64,000 nucleotides of DNA. It comes from Gigaspora margarita (taxonomy: Eukaryota > Glomeromycota > Glomeromycetes > Diversisporales > Gigasporaceae). Position numbers and translations under genes: made by a program. Where the stretch lies: positions 1-64,000 of the forward strand of contig WTPW01002482.1 in the NCBI GenBank assembly GCA_009809945.1, given 5' to 3'. Each line of letters opens with the position of its first letter. Positions within the stretch are counted from its first letter, which is position 1. Below are positions 56,901-64,000 of this stretch, in pieces. The notes beneath the pieces are model-generated. The model worked only from the letters and a program-made list of their open reading frames with translations, was not told the origin of the DNA and did not search any database.

Positions 56901-57771
56901 TAAATCTTAAAATATTTTAATAAAATTATTATTATAAATATAGAAAAAATAGATCATAAAATACTTTAATAAAATATTTTCTTGCTTCAAATATAAAGAA
57001 ATAACAGGGTCATTTTTCTTGAAAAAAATTAAGTTATTAACTCTTTAATTTTAATCATATTGGATAAATTTTGTTGTTTTTTAGTCAACCCATATTTTTT
57101 AATAAGTGAATTAAATATCAATAGCTAATAAATAAATAACAATTAAATAACAATAAATAAATAAATAAAATATTGTTAACACTCTTTATACAACCCTTTA
57201 GAACATGATAAAATAAAATTCTGTTTAAAAAATTATTAGCAACCAATTTTTAGAATAAATTTAAAATTTAGAGTATAATTTAGATATAATTTATTAAATT
57301 CATTTATTAGGTTAGTTTAAAAAGTGCTGGTTGTAATCAATTAATTAATAAAAATAGATAATCTAATTTTGTAATTATATTCTGCTTGTAATTTTTGGAC
57401 AATATTTTTATAGAATAATTTTTGCTTACAGTAATTATGAAGTAGATTTTTAAGAATTTCATTTGAAAGTATTATTTTACAATTAATATTAAGAGAATAT
57501 CCAGATGATCTGGATATAAAATTTTATTTTATATCTATAAGTGGGGCATCTCATTGGTTATTAATTCTTCTAGCATATTATATTAGTCTAATAGGGTAAC
57601 AATTTGCTATCATACAAATAGATTTGGTGCAACAACTATAAATCAAGAGAAGGTAAGACAAAATCGATTTACTTTATACTAGAAAACTCATATGATCATG
57701 AAATTATTTCTTGTTATTTTTTTTGTATTATAATGTAAACATGTTTATTCAACTTAAAACCCAGTCGATAA
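56901..57771. other. AT-rich intergenic sequence
   Basis: A plus-strand segment near 57490-57590 (PDDLDIKFYF) could be a coding scrap. 57700-57770 resembles 13318-13400. Otherwise no feature. Confidence 0.35.
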
Positions 57772-57779
57772 CTTCCTAC

Positions 57780-58527
57780 TAGTGTTTCTTATACCTGAAC
57801 CAAAGACCCAAATCTGACCCAGACCCGGCCTTGTAGGCTAGGTCTCCGATGATTTTTTGAACTTAACTGGGTTTGGGTCATGAGTGATAGTACCTGGACC
57901 AACCCAGTTTATAAAAAAATTATTTTTTTTCTTTATGATGATCTGAACTTAATGGTAAAATTGCATGAAGCAAAATTTTTTACAATATAAATTGTATGAG
58001 GAAAAGTTTTTATAGTACAAATTGCACATTGATTACTTCATTGATTTTTTTTCAAAATATTAAAGTTAAAAATTGCAGAATAAATGAATTAATTTTTCTT
58101 GTATGTAGGTATGATGCTTGAAATTTAGAGTTTGTAACTGCAACCTATTAGAATTTTATATCACAGTATATGTACTACAGACCGAAAACGAATATGTGAA
58201 AATGTTTTTTTAATTATTATTATTATTATTATTTAGCAAAACCCGAGTTTGGGTTTTGTTAGTTATAAATTATTTGTAAAAGGGTTTTATTCTATCTAAA
58301 TTCTCTTGTTACAGGTTTTTTAGTAACACAAATCATTAATTAATCTGTAACAGGAAGTGTATTTTGCTAGTAAATTTTTAAAATGCTTTATTTTCATGTG
58401 AGTAAGGTATACTTATACTGGTTCCAGTTTGGGTATCAAATATTCAGGTATGGGTTTATACTTGAACTTGACTAGTTTTTCAGTTTGAATTCAGGTTTTG
58501 CTAAAACCCAGCCCATGAGAAACACTA
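57780..58527. mobile_element. 748-bp hAT-like non-autonomous element
   Basis: It starts tagtgtttcttatacctg and ends cccatgagaaacacta; 'gggtttgggt' / 'acccagaccc' words lie near the ends. The flanks cttcctac and cttctaca match only in part. Element length is similar to 3328-4074. Confidence 0.65.
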
Positions 58528-59548
58528 CTTCTACAAACCATAATAGTAATATGGGTTGATGAAAAAATCGCGAGCTGAGGCTGATTCAAAAAAAACTTGG
58601 GCCAGTTGATTAGGCTAACCTTTTGCTATTGTAATTTTATCTGATTAGAATCAGTCAATATTTATCTATATTAAACGTGTAAAAAGCTATCAGGTAGTTT
58701 TTATCAAATTCTAGTAATATTAAATGATTTAATTTTTATTCTTTTTGTCCTTGAGAAAAATTCTAGCATGTTAGTATTTCATGTTGATTGACTGTCTATG
58801 TCTCTAAACATTCTTATACTTAGATTATATTTGCTATTTGCAGTTTATCATATAAATAAGCCAATTCTCTTACATTATTATAAATGACTAGGCAATTTAT
58901 ATTTAATTTCTGGTCTGAAATATGCTTTAGAAGATAATCAATTCTAACACTTCTCTTACCAACTGGCCTGGTCCACAAAGGTGCAGGCTAAGGGTTAACC
59001 TGTCCATCAACCTGGCTGTTGGGCTGGGATCAACTTGTATTACTAAACCATAATCATAAATTGTTGAATAATATATACCTATTGTACATATATGTGTATA
59101 CTGAATTTGATATTTAGTAATTTATATTAATCTACTAAACAACTATAATTATTAATTGTAATGATATAACAGAAATTACAACTTTTAATTGGTAACTAAT
59201 TATGCTTTTTGAGTTGAGATATATCTGGTATGCATTTTTTTATTTCAACTTTGCCAGTTTTCACTATGTTTTATACCAACTAGGTATTTTTTAAAGCATA
59301 GGGGTATTATTTTTTGTATATAATATGAATTGCTCAGGGTACCAATTATAGAGTCAGTACTTTATTTACAGTTGTTATTTTTTAATTTTCACTAATTGAA
59401 AAATAATTTGAATGATTCTTGAGGTAACTGATTAATAATAATATAATAATAAACATAGTTCATATTTATTAATTATATAATAATTTTAAGTAGTTCTTTT
59501 AGCATCACATGGTTCTTTTTTTTTTTTAATTATACTTGAATTATTTTA
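58528..59548. other. AT-rich intergenic sequence
   Basis: There are G+C-richer patches at 58560-58625 and 58955-59030 with 'ggctgggatcaacttg' words. I could not assign them. No gene. Confidence 0.4.
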
Positions 59549-59550
59549 TA

Positions 59551-60017
59551 CAGTCAGCTCTCTCAGAACTGATTCTGTTAAAACAAATAACTTGCCAAAA
59601 TCAGTTAAAAATCAATCCACTATACTGTTCTATAAGTAATAACCAATAATCTGCCATTTCTGATATCCAATAGTCTTTATATATAAATTTCTGGTTTTTG
59701 AATAGAGTTATCTGATAAGTATCCATACAAATTGCATAAAATTGATATAGATCAGTTTACTTACAATGATCACATAATTAGAATATTGATTTTAGAATTT
59801 TTCCAGCCACAATGTAATATGATTAAACAGTTTACAGGTTTCTGAGATCACAAGTAATTTTGTTTTCTGCTCCAATTAGGCCCAGGAAATTGTTCAATCT
59901 TGCAATTTGGTTGGTCGATGTGCATCTGCATTTCATATAATATTGTCAAATCTGATTACCTCTAAAACTAGTACTAAACCAGTTTACTATACATACCAGT
60001 TCTAAGAGGGCTGACTA
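59551..60017. mobile_element. 467-bp Tigger-like MITE
   Basis: The left end cagtcagctctctcagaact and the right end agttctaagagggctgact(a) are TIRs; the last base is A where G is expected. TA flanks at 59549-59550 and 60018-60019. The CAGTC-type ends are akin to 27801-28795. Confidence 0.75.
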
Positions 60018-60606
60018 TATATTATATTTAAATCGATTTTTTTTTATAAAAAATTAGACCTACCATTAAATAATATGTTTGACTATTTTTAATCAAGTTT
60101 ACAATATATAATTTATTATAGTAGAGCTTGGATTCATTATCTGTTTTCATATTAAATTTAACAGATATCTTCAAATTTTATTATTAAATTAAGTATACAA
60201 ATCCAAGTTCATATTGCAGTCGAGGATGGCACATCACTATGTTCAATTGGTTTCAATTTTTTTGGACATATGTCCATTATTTTCATTTGGACATATGTCC
60301 AAAAAAATTGAACCAAATTGAACATAGTAATATGCTATTTAGATTGTAGTTATAATATTCTGAAAATATAGATGAACAATCTACATCTTTCAAATTTCTA
60401 TTATATAATAAGCGAGATATATAATAGTATCGAGTAAAGATGCAGTCATATAATGTACATGAAAATTAATATAGTCAAATCAAACAACTAATCTAATAGC
60501 TCTTTATGACTAGTATTAAAAAAATAATCATTTTAACAGTTCATTATAGTTAGTATTAAATAATCATTATAACAACTTTTGATGATTAATGTTAAATAAT
60601 TACCTA
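60018..60606. other. AT-rich intergenic sequence with a hairpin
   Basis: Only the hairpin at 60237-60327 and some 'taatagctctttatgactagta' repeats (60490-60600) stand out. Confidence 0.4.
60237..60327. repeat. Near-perfect 91-bp hairpin
   Basis: Arms ctatgttcaattggtttcaa ... tggacatatgtcc and ggacatatgtcca ... ttgaaccaaattgaacatag are complementary over about 39 bp with a 13-bp loop. It could be a tiny MITE or a small-RNA hairpin. Confidence 0.7.
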
Positions 60607-60942
60607 AGCTATACAAAGTTAATTTTTCATTTTGTATAACCTGGTGTTTCAAAATTCCAGTTGGGGGGTTAGATTTTTTTTTAAATTAATTTTGTATGGT
60701 CTAAATTATTTCATGTCTATATTTAAGATCATGCAAGTTGATTCTTTAGATTGCATAACATGGAATCAGAAAATTTTGATTTTTTTATTAGACCTATTGG
60801 GTCATTCCAGAAAATTAAGATCATTATCTGGTAATACTGGAGAAAAAATTAAATGCAAAAATGATACAATAGAAATTAAAAAATTTTTTTGAAAAATTAA
60901 GTCAGCGGGTTATGCAAAATGAAAAATTAACTTTGTGTGGCC
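60607..60942. mobile_element. 336-bp MITE, TA-flanked
   Basis: The left end reads acaaagttaatttttcattt and the right end aaatgaaaaattaactttgt; TIRs are about 35 bp. TA flanks at 60605-60606 and 60943-60944. The open frame 60632-60892 lies inside and is not a gene. Confidence 0.75.
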
Positions 60943-61857
60943 TAATAGATTTTTATAATTAGGTTTAAAAATAATTATTTTAATAGCTTTTTATAGCTAG
61001 TGATAAATAACTATTCTAAAAACTCCTTATTGTTATATTAAATAATTATTCTATATAAATTATTCTAACAAGTTCTTTCAGATAAGCATTTAGTATTTAG
61101 ATTAGGATTTTAAAATATGTCTCATGATTTGTAAGATATTTGATCAACTTTTATTAACAAAGGTGATGTTTAATTGATAAATATTGCTATAAATATATAA
61201 TTTTCAAAATTCTTCATATCGAGATTTAAAATACTGTATAATACCTTATAATTTATAATGTAAAAATTGAAAAGTACATGTATATAATAGAGATTTAGTT
61301 AATAGCAAAGATTGCCTGCCATTTTTATAACTTTATGCATTATTAAATTATGTGTATGTCTGTATGCGTACGTGCACTTAAAATGTATATATACTTAAAA
61401 CCAACAAATTAACAAATTAATGATGAAATTTTTATTCATATTATACTGCAAATTTTAATGATAATATAAGATACAGTATTTAAGTTCAAAATCTAATACA
61501 TAAGGCTCCAGCCCTATAAAAAGATGCTTGTTTAATAACTAGTTATTTAATTGTCCATGTCTGTTCAATTTGTAATAATATGTTTATATAAAAGCGATAC
61601 TACTACATCTATTATGAAGTCTTACTGCTTTTGTAAAAATGCATTATTTGGTTTAATTTCTAATGCTTTGCAAAATCTGTAAGTTATTATTACTATATTG
61701 TTAAGAACTTAATATTTTTGTAATATCAACTATACAACTTACAACTAAACAATTTAAACAACTAAACAACTAATCGATTATTTAGTCACATGATATTTGT
61801 AATTGTTTAGTTGCAACTATAGTTGTCAACTAATCAATTAAAAAAATTTTATCTCAG
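60943..61857. other. AT-rich intergenic sequence
   Basis: No gene. 61740-61850 carries 'caactaaacaac' / 'gttgtttag' words in both orientations. Confidence 0.4.
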
Positions 61858-62027
61858 AAAACTAGTCTAAACCTGTTTAGGAGCATTAATAAAAAATTTC
61901 AGAAAGACAATTTTACTTATAAACCAAGCCTTAACCTTAATCCCTAACTAATCCTTACACTAATTTTATTTTATAATTAAATAATTAAAAATATAATGCA
62001 CCTGGTTTTAACTATCCCCAAAAATAA
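61858..62027. mobile_element. Truncated MULE-type MITE relative
   Basis: It contains 'gtctaaacc', 'agcattaataaaaaa', 'agacaattttac' and the right end gcacctggttttaactatcc, matching 10400-10620. The left end is not found. Confidence 0.6.
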
Positions 62028-62035
62028 TAATTAAT

Positions 62036-62415
62036 GCATATAACTATAGAAATAATAATTAGTATTTTAGTGTTAGTATGGTTTTAGTATTTTCGTGTTT
62101 TACTAATTTATAAAATTTATACAAATATAGTAGTTAATAATGATCATACCTAAAATCCCTTAAAAACCAGGCATATAATATAGAAATACTGATTTAGTAT
62201 TTTAGCATTAGTATAGTTTTAGTGTTTTCATGTTTTATAATTTAGGAATTTATACCAAATATAGTAGTTATAATAATAATAGTATGATAATTATATCTAA
62301 AACCCCTCAAAAACCAGGCATATAACTATAGAAATACTAATTTAGTAATTTAACATTAGTGCGATTTTAGTGTTTTTATATTTTCTGATTTAGAAAATTT
62401 ATACCAAATATTGAG
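62036..62415. repeat. Three-copy tandem repeat, 135-147 bp unit
   Basis: Units start gcatataactatagaaata at about 62036, 62171 and 62318. Each contains 'tagttttagtgtttt' and 'accaaatatagtagtt' words. Confidence 0.8.
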
Positions 62416-62454
62416 GTTGGCTAAAGCAGAGTGAGTTTTGATTATACTATTAGG

Positions 62455-62602
62455 TGAGTGACAACAATCAGATGATTTTTTAGGGGGGGAGGGGGGTAAA
62501 AAATATTGAAATTATATATAGGAACCTAACCAAATTTATATTAAGGAGAGGGGGAGGGGGGTAGGCCTCTAATAAAAAATAATCAGGTGATTAATGACAC
62601 GG
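62455..62602. mobile_element. Short TIR element with G-runs
   Basis: The left 'gtgacaacaatcagatgatt' and the right 'aatcaggtgattaatgacac' are inverted, imperfect. The inside has ggggggg-a-gggggg (about 62482-62497) and gaggggga-ggggggt (about 62550-62565). It directly abuts the LTR at 62605. Confidence 0.5.
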
Positions 62603-62604
62603 CC

Positions 62605-63305
62605 CTTATCCTATATTCACTTCTTCAAAGTTATTAGATAACTAGAGTGATCTTAGACAGTGAACACTTTGTGTAACCTCACTTTGTTACTGTGATATAT
62701 CTAAGTCGGAAGGCATTTTTTAAGAAAACTTAACAAGAAGATTTAAGACAATTTGCAATTGCGAAAGAGGCTACAATTAGAAGTATATGAGGATATGAAT
62801 AATTGTTTAATTTATGTAATAAATAAATGTATTTATTAGTGAAAGAGTATGAAAACTTGATGTTGAACTTGGGGTCCACATTGGCTGCTTTTATACATTT
62901 TGTTTTTTTACAAATGTAATGATCAATATCTAATACATGTGTAACATATGCTACAACTACTATTAATAAAATATATAGTATAACTAGTATAAATATAATA
63001 TATGTCATAAATGATATATATGTCATAAATGTAATATCTAGAATATATGCTATAAAAACTATATCTTGCAGATATGGCATATATACAGTAGCATATTTGC
63101 CTGCAGCAATCACCTAGCCAATCAGATTATTAATTTAAAAGTAAATTTGTAGTAGTTCTGATCTTGTCAACCAATGATCGTACAAAGATGATTTATAGCT
63201 CTTAGAACCATCTTGTTCGCTGAATCAAATAGTGGTCATTTTATTCAATTCTAATTGGTGGATCAAAAGTTATGATCACTTTTGTATAATTTCTATAGGT
63301 CAACA
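62605..63305 (-). mobile_element. LTR (minus strand), copy of 14089-14796
   Basis: On the minus strand it begins tgttgacctatag at 63305 and ends ggataa near 62605. It is collinear with the solo LTR at 14089-14796, including the 'ccaagttcaacatc' segment and TATA region. Just upstream on the minus strand is a purine-rich aataagtccaggagaa that could be a polypurine tract, so this is probably a 3' LTR. The open frame at 62730-63113 is inside the LTR. Confidence 0.7.
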
Positions 63306-63339
63306 TTCTCCTGGACTTATTTTCGAATTCTATGAGAAC

Positions 63340-63744
63340 TTAATAAACAAATATAAGATCTGAGAAATATAGCCTTATAATGTTGGATAAAACCAAGAAC
63401 TTGGTTCTGTAAATGGCTTCTATACTATATGGTGAGAATATTTTGTAGGTACATATAGATACTACTTTATAATGTCTAGTTAGGAGATTGGCTAAAACTG
63501 TTCTTTGAGCTAGGATTTTAGGCTTAGTCTTCAACAATTCTTTCAAATAGTATATATAGACTAGAGTTCTAATACAATTTACTTCATTATTTCTAAGTCT
63601 GGCTGTATTCATTAGTGCCTGATAAGTTTTTTTGAACTTACTTCTTGGTATTAACCCTTTGATTATAAGGGGAGGTTCAATATAAATATTGGCTAGCTCT
63701 GTTTCTGTTAATTCTTGTAAAACTACATCTATTACAGTTGTCAT
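63340..63744 (-). CDS. 134-codon ORF of unknown function just upstream of an LTR
   Basis: It begins MTTVIDVVLQELTETELANI and contains RLRNNEVNCIRTLVYIYYLK, then LANLLTRHYKVVSICTYKIF, then SPYSIEAIYRTKFL. It is intact from ATG to stop, alpha-helical in character and basic. The 'C-TYKIFSP--IE-IYRT' pattern resembles a multi-copy glomeromycotan sequence I have seen without a function. It ends about 35 bp before the putative polypurine tract and LTR, so it could be the internal gene of a non-autonomous LTR element or a host gene next to it. No gag, protease, RT or integrase motif is visible. Confidence 0.55.
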   Translation of the reverse strand: MTTVIDVVLQELTETELANIYIEPPLIIKGLIPRSKFKKTYQALMNTARLRNNEVNCIRTLVYIYYLKELLKTKPKILAQRTVLANLLTRHYKVVSICTYKIFSPYSIEAIYRTKFLVLSNIIRLYFSDLIFVY

Positions 63745-64000
63745 TTTCGAAGTTGCTAAAATTAAATAATAAAAAAAATAATAAAAAATAAAATAAAAAT
63801 AGGAAAAAATGTTCTAAATAATGATCATAATGATCATAGCAACACAGTAATAGTCATTAGGTTATACTGGGAGATCATATATAATTTAAATTAAAAATTT
63901 TTCCAGTTAATACTTATGTTAACTTTAATTTTTTTTTTAAAGCACCAAACTTTAGTACTATCATTGTTCTTGGAGTCATTGCTAATTTTTGGAGTTGATA
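63745..64000. other. Window edge, AT-rich
   Basis: On the minus strand 63999-63930 reads TPKISNDSKNNDSTKVWCF, which may be the edge of an upstream exon. Too short to call. Confidence 0.3.

Overview
The window looks like an AT-rich eukaryotic genome segment that is almost entirely transposable-element territory. The best guess for the organism is an arbuscular mycorrhizal fungus (Glomeromycotina; Rhizophagus, Gigaspora or a relative). The basis is the very high A+T content, decayed copies of protein families I associate with that group (Sel1-repeat plus kinase genes, the 'ELHLLLRI ... WTSLMGPDKKK' family, the 'LHEEMNMLKAF' family), and abundant hAT, mariner, MULE, LINE and foldback elements. 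No database search was possible, so the assignment is recognition only. There are no bacterial-style operons, no CRISPR arrays and no confident tRNA or rRNA genes. Two blocks of Ns (34208-34611, 44646-45624) are assembly gaps.

Layout. 0.2-3.3 kb: two decayed multi-copy genes interrupted and separated by MITEs. 3.3-5.8 kb: a row of hAT-type non-autonomous elements with 8-bp target duplications. 5.9-8.6 kb: a decayed Sel1-repeat/kinase locus with a 318-bp MITE in the kinase. 8.6-19 kb: truncated LINEs, MULE-type MITEs with 9-bp duplications, a 1-kb minisatellite, a solo LTR and a hAT transposase scrap. 19.1-22.4 kb: a near full-length but broken copy of a large transposase-like gene, the best-preserved host-family coding region here. 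22.4-28.8 kb: AT-rich sequence with mariner- and Tigger-like elements. 28.9-31.1 kb: a minus-strand hAT transposase pseudogene carrying two MITEs. 31.7-37.4 kb: three large inverted-repeat elements. 37.4-41.2 kb: a minus-strand LINE with RT and RNase H. 41.9-51.8 kb: one 9.96-kb hAT-like element with a perfect 8-bp duplication, inside which lie a second large TIR element, a MITE, a tRNA-derived SINE and two LINEs. 51.8-64 kb: minisatellite, SINE-like element, a Tc1-type element with a broken transposase, more MITEs, and an LTR preceded by a 134-codon ORF.

The coding parts do not form a pathway; they are mostly the proteins of mobile elements. Recurring themes are: (1) insertions nested in insertions with readable target duplications; (2) several non-autonomous families with different ends that share internal modules; (3) inactivation by point nonsense changes that can all be explained as C-to-T or G-to-A, with two LINEs staying in one frame for 1.3 and 2.6 kb. 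These are the points most worth a second look.
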